Origin: Comamonadaceae bacterium
Lineage (GTDB): Bacteria > Pseudomonadota > Gammaproteobacteria > Burkholderiales > Burkholderiaceae_C
Direction: 5' to 3'
Assembly: GCA_947454695.1 (NCBI GenBank)
Contig: CANGMW010000183.1
Coordinates: forward strand, 1 to 5,441
Length of the DNA stretch: 5,441 nucleotides
Below are positions 1 through 4,914 of this stretch, piece by piece (positions within the stretch are counted from its first letter, which is position 1; each line of letters starts with the position of its first letter). The position numbers were made by a program, and so were the translations under genes. Below the pieces are notes generated by a model, which made no database searches, was not told the DNA's origin, and worked only from the letters and a program-made list of their open reading frames with translations.

Positions 1-231
1 CGGTTGCACGCGCTGCGAGGATTCCTGGTGAATCGCCGTGACGGTGCCCTGCTCCCAGTTGTTCTTCTTGCGGTTGACGTTGGCACTGAACCGCTCAAAT
101 GGCAGGGCACCTTCCACAAAGACCACCTTGCCGTCGGCACGGTGGGCAATGCCCTGCGCTTCTATGTCCAAGGATTCAATGTGCAGCCAGTCGCTGGGGT
201 ACTCGTTGGGGGGATTGATGTCTTCACTCAT
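1..231 (-). CDS. rlmD: 23S rRNA (uracil-C5)-methyltransferase RlmD, N-terminal part (runs off the left edge)
   Basis: The 77 visible codons begin at ATG 231 and stay open to base 1. RlmD (RumA) uses S-adenosylmethionine and an iron-sulfur cluster to methylate a 23S rRNA uracil, U1939 in E. coli. What is visible is the N-terminal RNA-binding TRAM domain, about residues 15-75. It carries the family signature LDIEAQGIAHRADGK (21-35) followed by VVFVEGALPFE (36-46). An RKK basic patch follows, and the visible part ends SSQRVQP, just before the region where the first cluster cysteines are expected. The catalytic domain lies outside the window. A GGGGA lies about 9 bases upstream, and AGGGG sits almost against the ATG. 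The gene follows the exonuclease by 32 bases and may share its transcript. The assignment rests on sequence resemblance only; a related TrmA/RlmC-type enzyme is less likely because of the TRAM domain. Confidence 0.88.
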   Translation of the reverse strand, partial: MSEDINPPNEYPSDWLHIESLDIEAQGIAHRADGKVVFVEGALPFERFSANVNRKKNNWEQGTVTAIHQESSQRVQP

Positions 232-263
232 ACCCCTATTGTCCCCGACAAGCGGCCTGTCGT

Positions 264-1055
264 TCAGACGCCCCAAGCCAACAGGTACTGCGCCCAATGC
301 GGCTCATTTGCAGCCAAGTCGCCCAGCGTGGCTTGCACCTGCAGAATTTCCTGGTCGTACTCGGTCTCCAGCAGGCCGCCGCGCATTTTTTGAAAGCGGC
401 AGTACAGCAGGTACGTGTTCATCACGTCGGTTTCACAGTAGCGCCGTATGTCGTCGAGCTGGCCGGCCAGATAAGCCGGGTACACGGCTGAGCCATCCAT
501 GCCCAACTTGCCGGGAAAGCCACAGAGTTTGGCCATGGCATCGAGTGGCGCATTGTTTTTCGGTTGGTACATGGCCAGCAGGTCCATCAAGTCCAGATGA
601 CGCAGGTGATACCGGCTGATGTAGTTGTTCCACTTGAAATCGCGGTCGTCATCGCCAAGGTCCCAGTACTTGTCGGCGACCACGCCGTGCTGCAATCCCC
701 GGTAGTGCAAGACCGGCAGGTCAAAACCGCCGCCATTCCAGCTCACCAGCTGCGGCACATGCTTGCTCAAGGTATTGAAAAAAGTCTGGATGATGCGGCC
801 TTCGCCATGGCCGTCTTCATCGACGAAGGAGTGGATGCGCAGGCCTTGGGCATTTCGAAAAACACAGCTGATGACCAGCACGCGCTGCAAATGCAAGGGC
901 ATGAAATCGCTTTGCCCCTGCGCGAGTCGGTCATTGCGCCAGCCTTCATAGACAAGGTTATCCGGCACCTCAGGGCCTTGGCCCCGCAAGGCACGCAAAC
1001 CGGCGATGTCCGGAATGGTTTCGATGTCAAAAACCAGGACAGGCCAGCTCATCAT
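264..1055 (-). CDS. Predicted 3'-5' exonuclease, PolB-exonuclease-like (DEDDy superfamily)
   Basis: This 263-residue protein resembles the stand-alone family related to the proofreading exonuclease domain of family B DNA polymerases (DNA_pol_B_exo2). Such enzymes should remove nucleotides from 3' ends with two metal ions, but the cellular role of this family is poorly known. Motif Exo I is FDIETIPD (9-16), with D10 and E12 as metal ligands. Exo II is SWNGGGFDLPVL (105-116), with D112. HLDLMDLL (153-160) follows, and Exo III is YCETDVMNTY (206-215), with D210. The DEDD carboxylates therefore all appear present, and no polymerase domain is attached. The start is the first of two adjacent ATGs, with GGGG close upstream; starting at the second would remove one residue. 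The gene begins 16 bases after nlpD, where rpoS is often found in relatives. Function in DNA repair or nucleic acid turnover is inference. Confidence 0.88.
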   Translation of the reverse strand: MMSWPVLVFDIETIPDIAGLRALRGQGPEVPDNLVYEGWRNDRLAQGQSDFMPLHLQRVLVISCVFRNAQGLRIHSFVDEDGHGEGRIIQTFFNTLSKHVPQLVSWNGGGFDLPVLHYRGLQHGVVADKYWDLGDDDRDFKWNNYISRYHLRHLDLMDLLAMYQPKNNAPLDAMAKLCGFPGKLGMDGSAVYPAYLAGQLDDIRRYCETDVMNTYLLYCRFQKMRGGLLETEYDQEILQVQATLGDLAANEPHWAQYLLAWGV

Positions 1056-1071
1056 GCCCCGCTTGGCGGTG

Positions 1072-1941
1072 TCAGCGAGCCGGCAAGAACTTGGACGGAT
1101 CTACCGGTTTGCCCTGGCGGCGAACCTCAAAATGCAGCTTGACGCGGTCAGCATCGCTGCTGCCCATCTCTGCAATTTTCTGACCCCGCTTGATCACCTG
1201 GTCTTCTTTGACCAGCAAGGACTGGTTGTGCGCGTAGGCGGTGAGGTAAGTGTTGTTGTGCTTCAAGATCACCAAGTTTCCGTATCCGCGAAGACCAGAG
1301 CCGGCGTACACCACGCGGCCATCAGCTGCCGCCAGCACCGGCTCGCCTGCGGATCCGCCAATGTCCAAGCCTTTGTTTTTCACCTCATCAAAACCATTGA
1401 GCACCGGCCCTTTGGTGGGCCAACTCCAGGAGACCGACTCCTCTGCGACAGCGGCGGTCTCGGCAGCGGGGCTAGGTTTAGCCGCCGCAGGGGCGGGGGC
1501 AGGCTCGGGCGCACTGGAGCCGATCGGTCGGGTCACCACCTCTGAGTGGGCTGGTGTGCCAGCCCCCACGGTTTGATTAGGGGGAGGCGCCACGCGCAAG
1601 ACTTGCCCCGACTCAATCTGATTGGGGTTGTCCAAGTTGTTCCATCGGGCGATGTCTTTCCAGTTCTGCCCTGATTCCAACCCAATACGAATCAGCGTCT
1701 CACCTGACTTGACGGTGTAGTAACCCGGTTTGCCCGCATTTTCATGACCGGGTAGCGGTTTGGTGTTGGTCCCACCGATTTGCACCGAAGCAGCTCGAAC
1801 CGAAGGCACGGAGCCACGATCGTCCACCGGCGCGCTGCTCAGGCGTTTTGAGCCGCACGCCGAAAGCAGCAGCGCCACCATCAACAGACTTGCGAGCGTT
1901 TTCCAGAAAGATCCCGTGACGACCATAAATGACCTCTTCAT
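1072..1941 (-). CDS. nlpD: NlpD-like lipoprotein: LysM domain plus degenerate LytM/M23 domain, probable amidase activator
   Basis: The 289-residue protein begins with a lipoprotein signal: KR near the start, a hydrophobic stretch around 16-27 and lipobox LLSAC with lipidated C29. A peptidoglycan-binding LysM domain spans about 75-118 (YYTVKSGETL to VLRVAPP). A Pro/Ala-rich linker covers about 119-170, and an M23/LytM domain about 185-286. The LytM zinc site is incomplete. The first histidine of the HxxxD motif is N189 (with D193 kept), and the first histidine of HxH is K268 (with H270 kept); H238 is present. E. coli NlpD has the same kind of decay and activates the cell-separation amidase AmiC rather than cutting peptidoglycan, so an activator role at the outer membrane is inferred. 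The ATG overlaps the pcm stop as ATGA. M6 (base 1926) has a better Shine-Dalgarno, AAGAGG with 6 bases spacing, and would still give a working signal peptide. Confidence 0.9.
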   Translation of the reverse strand: MKRSFMVVTGSFWKTLASLLMVALLLSACGSKRLSSAPVDDRGSVPSVRAASVQIGGTNTKPLPGHENAGKPGYYTVKSGETLIRIGLESGQNWKDIARWNNLDNPNQIESGQVLRVAPPPNQTVGAGTPAHSEVVTRPIGSSAPEPAPAPAAAKPSPAAETAAVAEESVSWSWPTKGPVLNGFDEVKNKGLDIGGSAGEPVLAAADGRVVYAGSGLRGYGNLVILKHNNTYLTAYAHNQSLLVKEDQVIKRGQKIAEMGSSDADRVKLHFEVRRQGKPVDPSKFLPAR

Positions 1942-2723
1942 GCGATACCCGATTTTAGTGGCACAAAATGCACCGACTCCAGCACCATTTGATGCAAACC
2001 CTTATCGGTTTTATCAATCACCATCAAAGCCTGTTTTTTTCCACCAGATGCCGCCACGGGTGCCACCAAACGCCCACCCACAGCCAATTGGTCCAGCCAG
2101 TTTTGCGGCACGGCTTCCCCGCCCGCTGCAGCGATGATCCCCGCGTAAGGGGCGCCTTTGGCGTAGCCTTCCATGCCGTCACCAAACAGCAGGTGCACAT
2201 TGGGTAGCCTGAAAGGCCGAAGGTTCTCACGGGCCTTGTCATGCAGGCCACGCAAGCGCTCTATGCTGTAAACCTCCTTACATAAGAGGCTCAACACCGC
2301 TGCTTGGTAGCCGCATCCGGTGCCGATTTCTAGAACCCGTCCGATTGGGTTAGTTTGCCCGTTGAGCAAGAGCTCCAACATGCGCGACACCACCCCCGGC
2401 TTGGAGATGGTTTGACCCAGACCAATGGGCAGGCTGGTGTCTTCATAAGCTTGGTTCACCAAGGCACTGTCCACAAACCGGTGCCGCTCAATGGTGCCCA
2501 TGGCCGAAAGTACCCGCGCATCGCTCACGCCCTGGTCGGCCAATTTCTGCACCATGCGCAGCCGCACGGCTTGGGAATCCAGACCCAGACCATGGGCTGA
2601 CGACTGTCGTGGCACTGCAGGCTTGCTTGTCGTCAACACGGCCGGTTTGGGCATTGGTTGACCTTTGGCGGTGCTGTTGTCCAGTCGAGCAGGAAAAGAG
2701 GGACGGGGACGCGCTGCAGTCAT
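1938..2723 (-). CDS. pcm: Protein-L-isoaspartate(D-aspartate) O-methyltransferase
   Basis: Pcm methylates isoaspartate formed in ageing proteins, using S-adenosylmethionine, and so starts their repair in the cytoplasm. With start ATG 2723 the protein has 261 residues against about 208 in E. coli. The extra length is an N-terminal tail of about 45-50 residues rich in Pro, Ser, Ala and basic residues. The core shows PIGLGQTISKP (99-109), including the conserved QTIS with S107; the SAM-binding motif VLEIGTGCGYQ (130-140); GDG (181-183); and the C-terminal ESVHFVPL. The reading frame stays open upstream to 2774, but that start lies inside surE. ATG 2723 overlaps the surE stop as ATGA and has AAGAG 5 bases upstream. 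Another candidate is M24 (base 2654), with AAAGG 7 bases upstream. The motif around residue 196 reads IIAAAGG, where E. coli Pcm has IIVTAAPP, a local divergence. Confidence 0.93.
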   Translation of the reverse strand: MTAARPRPSFPARLDNSTAKGQPMPKPAVLTTSKPAVPRQSSAHGLGLDSQAVRLRMVQKLADQGVSDARVLSAMGTIERHRFVDSALVNQAYEDTSLPIGLGQTISKPGVVSRMLELLLNGQTNPIGRVLEIGTGCGYQAAVLSLLCKEVYSIERLRGLHDKARENLRPFRLPNVHLLFGDGMEGYAKGAPYAGIIAAAGGEAVPQNWLDQLAVGGRLVAPVAASGGKKQALMVIDKTDKGLHQMVLESVHFVPLKSGIA

Positions 2724-3499
2724 GCGCGCTCTTTCTGATTCGTAGCATGCAGGCGTGCCAGCGTCTGCGCCCAATACCCCAGATGAGCATAGTCACTCAG
2801 GTCCACTTTGAGGGGCGTCATCGAGATATGCCCTTGCGAGGTCGCATGAAAATCCGTGCCTTCGCCGTCGTCCTTGGCCGGTCCCGCGCTCCCAATCCAA
2901 TACATCGTTTCACCACGCGGACTGGTCTGCGTGATGACTTTTTCAGCTGCATGGCGCCGCCCGAGGTGACAGACCTTCATGGGCTTTAAGTTCTCAAGCG
3001 GCAGGCACGGGATGTTGACATTGAGCAGCCAGGGCTGTGCGCCCACCAGTTGGTGTTGCACCATCTGCTGCACCAGTTCGCGGGCTTTGTGTGCTGCGGC
3101 GTCCAGATGGCGCCAGCCCTTTTCGGTTTGAGAAAACGCAATAGCCGGAATGCCAAACAAGTAGCCTTCCATGGCAGCGCCCACGGTGCCGGAGTAAATC
3201 GTGTCGTCGCCCATATTGGCGCCGTTGTTGATGCCCGAAACCACCAAGTCAGGGCGGTAACCCAAGAGCCCCGTCAAGGCAATGTGCACGCAGTCTGCCG
3301 GGGTGCCGTTGACGTAGCGAAAACCATTGCTGGCGCGCGAGACGGACAGGGGCGAATGCAAGGTGAGCGCATTGGATTTGGCACTGTTGTTTTGCTCGGG
3401 TGCCACCACCTCCACCTCGGCCACGTCTTGGAGTGCTTCGTAAAGCGCCACGATGCCAGGGGCTTGGTAACCGTCGTCGTTGGAAATCAGGATTTTCAT
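2720..3499 (-). CDS. surE: 5'/3'-nucleotidase SurE (stationary-phase survival phosphatase)
   Basis: SurE is a metal-dependent phosphatase of nucleoside 5'- and 3'-monophosphates, in some species also of short polyphosphate, and is linked to stationary-phase survival. At 259 residues it has the family's usual length. The start MKILISNDDGYQAPG is the classic SurE N-terminus. The metal site is complete: D8, D9, S39 (in PEQNNSAKS) and the asparagine at 91 in SGINNGANMGDD (88-99). YSGTVGAAMEG follows at 102-112. The frame is open 15 codons further upstream to 3544. That longer start is rejected because it lies in the putative promoter's -35 element and would push the metal site away from its conserved position. 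The ribosome-binding site is weak. This is the first gene of the surE-pcm-nlpD set and shares its stop with the pcm start. Confidence 0.96.
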   Translation of the reverse strand: MKILISNDDGYQAPGIVALYEALQDVAEVEVVAPEQNNSAKSNALTLHSPLSVSRASNGFRYVNGTPADCVHIALTGLLGYRPDLVVSGINNGANMGDDTIYSGTVGAAMEGYLFGIPAIAFSQTEKGWRHLDAAAHKARELVQQMVQHQLVGAQPWLLNVNIPCLPLENLKPMKVCHLGRRHAAEKVITQTSPRGETMYWIGSAGPAKDDGEGTDFHATSQGHISMTPLKVDLSDYAHLGYWAQTLARLHATNQKERA

Positions 3500-3520
3500 G
3501 TTGGGTGCTCGTTGTCGCTG

Positions 3521-3549
3521 ATTGTAGAGGGCCAAGCCATTCATGACAG
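3521..3549 (-). promoter_or_regulatory. Candidate sigma70 promoter of the surE operon
   Basis: On the minus strand CTGTCA (3549-3544, 4 of 6 match to TTGACA) is followed after 17 bases by TACAAT (3526-3521, 5 of 6 match to TATAAT). Transcription would start near 3514, giving a leader of about 15 bases before the surE ATG at 3499. The spacing and position fit well. The link to the genes down to rlmD is inferred from small gaps and overlaps. Confidence 0.5.
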
Positions 3550-3611
3550 GGCAAGCAACGGCGTGGTCACACGAGGGACATGGGCGAAGATGCCCCGTGG
3601 TGGATGGCCCT

Positions 3612-3617
3612 TATGAT
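3612..3617 (+). promoter_or_regulatory. Possible -10 element of the quinone oxidoreductase gene
   Basis: TATGAT matches TATAAT at 5 of 6 bases and would give a start near 3624, with a leader of about 25 bases. No convincing -35 hexamer is visible 16-18 bases upstream, so the promoter may be weak, activator-dependent, or elsewhere in the 150-base divergent region. Confidence 0.3.
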
Positions 3618-3638
3618 TTGCGCTTTCAAGCACACACC

Positions 3639-3643
3639 GGAGA
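3639..3643 (+). promoter_or_regulatory. Ribosome-binding site deciding the oxidoreductase start
   Basis: GGAGA lies 6 bases before ATG 3650, a near-ideal Shine-Dalgarno. It supports that start over the overlapping frames that begin at 3543 and 3580. Confidence 0.7.
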
Positions 3644-3649
3644 CCTCTC

Positions 3650-4624
3650 ATGCACGCTTGGCTTTGCGAAAACCCGATTGGCGTCGATGCCCTCACCTGG
3701 AAAGAACTGCCCACGCCGCCGGTGCCCGCAGGTCAGGTGTTGCTGGAGATCAAAGCGGCCAGCTTGAACTTCCCCGATCTGCTCATCGTGCAGAACAAAT
3801 ACCAGATGAAGCCGCCCCTGCCCTTTGTGCCGGGCTCAGAATACGCCGGCGTTGTGCAGGCCGTGGGCGAAGGCGTCACGCACCTCAAGGTCGGTCAACA
3901 TGTGGCTTGCCTGTCCGGCACGGGCGGGTTTGGCACCCACACGCTCGCACCCGCCGCGCTGTGCATGCCCTTGCCCGATGGCTTCTCTTTCGTCGATGCA
4001 GCAGCTTTCATCATGACCTACGCCACGTCGCACCACGCCCTGATCGACCGCGGTCAACTCAAGGCCGGCGAGACGGTGCTGGTGCTGGGTGCGGCCGGAG
4101 GTGTCGGCACGGCAGCCATTCAGATCGCCAAAGCGGTGGGCGCGCGCGTCATCGCCGCAGCTTCCACCGATGAAAAATGCCAGCTGTGCAAATCCATCGG
4201 CGCAGACGCCACCATCAACTACAGCCAAGAGAACTTGCGCGACGCGATCAAGACGCTGACCGACGGCAAAGGCCCCGACGTGATTTACGACCCGGTGGGC
4301 GGCGACTACGCCGAGCCGGCTTTCCGCTCTATCGCCTGGCGAGGCCGCTACCTGGTGGTGGGCTTTGCCTCGGGCCCGATCCCCGCCCTGCCCCTGAACC
4401 TGGCCTTGCTCAAAGGCGCGGAAATCGTCGGTGTGTTCTGGGGCGACTTCTCGCGCCGCGAACCCAAAGCCAACGCGGCCATGATGGCCGAATTGGCGCA
4501 GTGGTATCTGCAAGGCAAGATCAAACCGGTGATCGACCGCACCATGCCCATGGCCGAACTCAAAGCTGCCTATGCCCACATGGGCTCGCGCGGTGTGATG
4601 GGCAAGCTGGTGATGACCAACTGA
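3650..4624 (+). CDS. NAD(P)H:quinone oxidoreductase-family protein (zinc-free MDR, zeta-crystallin/QOR-like)
   Basis: A 324-residue medium-chain dehydrogenase/reductase. The N-terminal GroES-like catalytic domain (about 1-120) contains NFPDLLIVQNKYQ (40-52) and PFVPGSEYAGVV (58-69). The Rossmann domain carries the nucleotide-binding loop LVLGAAGGVGTAAIQIAK (144-161), and ASTDEK (171-176) lies where NADPH enzymes grip the 2'-phosphate. The structural-zinc cysteine cluster and catalytic-zinc ligands of alcohol dehydrogenases are not seen, which places it with quinone oxidoreductases and enoyl reductases. Its true substrate (quinone, enone or acyl-CoA) cannot be read from sequence. It is divergent from surE, transcribed alone, and followed by a hairpin terminator. 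GC-rich codon use matches the minus-strand genes to its left. Length is normal and the frame intact. Confidence 0.9.
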   Translation: MHAWLCENPIGVDALTWKELPTPPVPAGQVLLEIKAASLNFPDLLIVQNKYQMKPPLPFVPGSEYAGVVQAVGEGVTHLKVGQHVACLSGTGGFGTHTLAPAALCMPLPDGFSFVDAAAFIMTYATSHHALIDRGQLKAGETVLVLGAAGGVGTAAIQIAKAVGARVIAAASTDEKCQLCKSIGADATINYSQENLRDAIKTLTDGKGPDVIYDPVGGDYAEPAFRSIAWRGRYLVVGFASGPIPALPLNLALLKGAEIVGVFWGDFSRREPKANAAMMAELAQWYLQGKIKPVIDRTMPMAELKAAYAHMGSRGVMGKLVMTN

Positions 4625-4663
4625 AGTCGCCAGCACGGACGGCCGATCTGGGTTGTCAAAGAA

Positions 4664-4696
4664 AAAAGCCCGCTATCGAAAAAATAGCGGGCTTTT
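4664..4696. terminator. Symmetric rho-independent terminator, probably bidirectional
   Basis: GCCCGCTAT (4668-4676) and ATAGCGGGC (4684-4692) form a perfect 9-bp stem with a 7-base loop. The stem is extended by AAAA/TTTT on its flanks (4664-4667 with 4693-4696). A T-rich tail follows on the plus strand, and the A run at 4662-4667 gives a T tail on the minus strand. It would end the oxidoreductase transcript rightward and, before the insertion, the tRNA-His transcript leftward. Confidence 0.9.
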
Positions 4697-4702
4697 ATTA
4701 TT

Positions 4703-4752
4703 TGGGGTGGCTGATGGGGCTCGAACCCACGACAACAGGAATCACAATCCTG
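4703..4752 (-). tRNA. tRNA-His (anticodon GTG), 3' fragment only
   Basis: Read on the minus strand, the segment gives the anticodon arm CAGGA-TTGTGAT-TCCTG (4752-4736, anticodon GTG at 34-36), variable loop TTGTC (4735-4731) and T arm GTGGG-TTCGAGC-CCCAT (4730-4714). The 3' acceptor strand CAGCCAC, discriminator C and encoded CCA follow (4713-4703). The 5' acceptor strand and the whole D arm are absent; upstream of the anticodon stem the DNA is AT-rich with no tRNA character. It cannot make a tRNA. It is best read as the duplicated 3' end left by integration of an element, with the intact gene expected at the element's far end. Confidence 0.9.
4703..4752. other. Attachment site (attL/attR) of an integrated element in tRNA-His
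   Basis: Chromosomal sequence and terminator lie on the left; an AT-rich region and an integrase gene lie on the right. tRNA identity stops exactly at the 5' base of the anticodon stem. This is typical of integrases that recombine in the anticodon loop and carry the rest of the tRNA as their att copy. The symmetric stem CAGGA/TCCTG around the 7-base loop is the natural candidate for the paired core-type integrase sites. The exact crossover cannot be fixed without the other junction. Confidence 0.8.
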
Positions 4753-4764
4753 ATTTTATAGCAT

Positions 4765-4773
4765 TTGCTTACA
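4765..4773 (+). repeat. Isolated TTGCYTACA copy next to the att site
   Basis: TTGCTTACA differs by one base from TTGCCTACA, which occurs twice at 4878-4897. It lies 12 bases inside the element from the tRNA fragment, which is consistent with an arm-type integrase site, though a 9-mer in AT-rich DNA could recur by chance. Confidence 0.4.
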
Positions 4774-4802
4774 TTGATCAACATTGGTACAATCTATATA
4801 AA
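4774..4802 (+). promoter_or_regulatory. Candidate promoter of the integrase gene
   Basis: TTGATC (4774-4779, 4 of 6 match) is followed after 17 bases by TATAAA (4797-4802, 5 of 6 match). Transcription would start near 4809, leaving a leader of about 105 bases before the integrase ATG. The -35 lies in a TTGATCAA palindrome. The promoter is inside the element, 22 bases from the tRNA fragment. Other AT-rich alternatives exist. Confidence 0.45.
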
Positions 4803-4818
4803 TCAACAACTTACAAAA

Positions 4819-4834
4819 ATTTATCTGGATAAAT
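4819..4834. promoter_or_regulatory. Perfect 16-bp palindrome, candidate operator
   Basis: ATTTATC and GATAAAT are exact inverted arms around a 2-base TG centre, just downstream of the predicted integrase transcription start. Size and symmetry suit a small dimeric repressor such as an excisionase or phage regulator. The arms are AT-rich, so chance is possible. Confidence 0.4.
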
Positions 4835-4847
4835 AGCCAGTCCTCTG

Positions 4848-4872
4848 TTGAATAGAATGCATAAATATTCAA
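4848..4872. repeat. Inverted repeat in the integrase leader
   Basis: TTGAATA (4848-4854) and TATTCAA (4866-4872) are exact inverted arms separated by 11 bases. The arm centres are 18 bp apart, so both face nearly the same side of the helix. It may be a regulator site or merely AT-rich coincidence. Confidence 0.3.
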
Positions 4873-4877
4873 CTAAT

Positions 4878-4901
4878 TTGCCTACAGATTGCCTACAGAT
4901 T
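4878..4901 (+). repeat. Tandem 11-bp repeat, candidate integrase arm-type sites
   Basis: TTGCCTACAGA occurs twice head to tail (4878-4888 and 4889-4899), with TT of a third copy following. The period is one helical turn, so two proteins would bind side by side on one face. It lies 14 bases before the integrase ATG and could both recruit the integrase and let it repress its own gene. Confidence 0.55.
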
Positions 4902-4914
4902 CTAGTACCCCCAA

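Noticed and set aside
564..1142. Plus-strand frame of 192 codons opposite the exonuclease
   Set aside because: The reverse strand encodes a protein with all DEDD motifs; this frame has no family resemblance.
1480..1590. Pro/Ala-coding repeat in nlpD as a possible mobile or satellite repeat
   Set aside because: It is the low-complexity linker usual between LysM and LytM domains, without regular period.
2724..2774. Pcm starting at 2774
   Set aside because: It would overlap surE by 55 bases; the ATGA start at 2723 with AAGAG upstream is much better supported.
3500..3544. SurE starting 15 codons earlier at 3544
   Set aside because: The family always begins close to the MKILxSNDDG motif, and the extension overlaps the predicted promoter.
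3836..4636. Open minus-strand frame of 266 codons opposite the oxidoreductase gene
   Set aside because: It is histidine-, glycine- and arginine-rich with no recognisable domain and mirrors a clearly recognised MDR enzyme; GC-rich codon structure opens the antisense frame.
4177..4761. Plus-strand frame of 194 codons running through the terminator into the tRNA fragment
   Set aside because: It overlaps the oxidoreductase in another frame, is Arg/Pro-rich, and crosses a strong hairpin terminator.
4703..4800. Intact tRNA-His, or one split by a group I intron
   Set aside because: No D arm or 5' acceptor strand follows within the next 150 bases. Bacterial tRNA introns usually interrupt the anticodon loop, whereas this break is at the outer edge of the anticodon stem.
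4878..4901. Start of a CRISPR array
   Set aside because: There are only two 11-bp units with no spacers between them.
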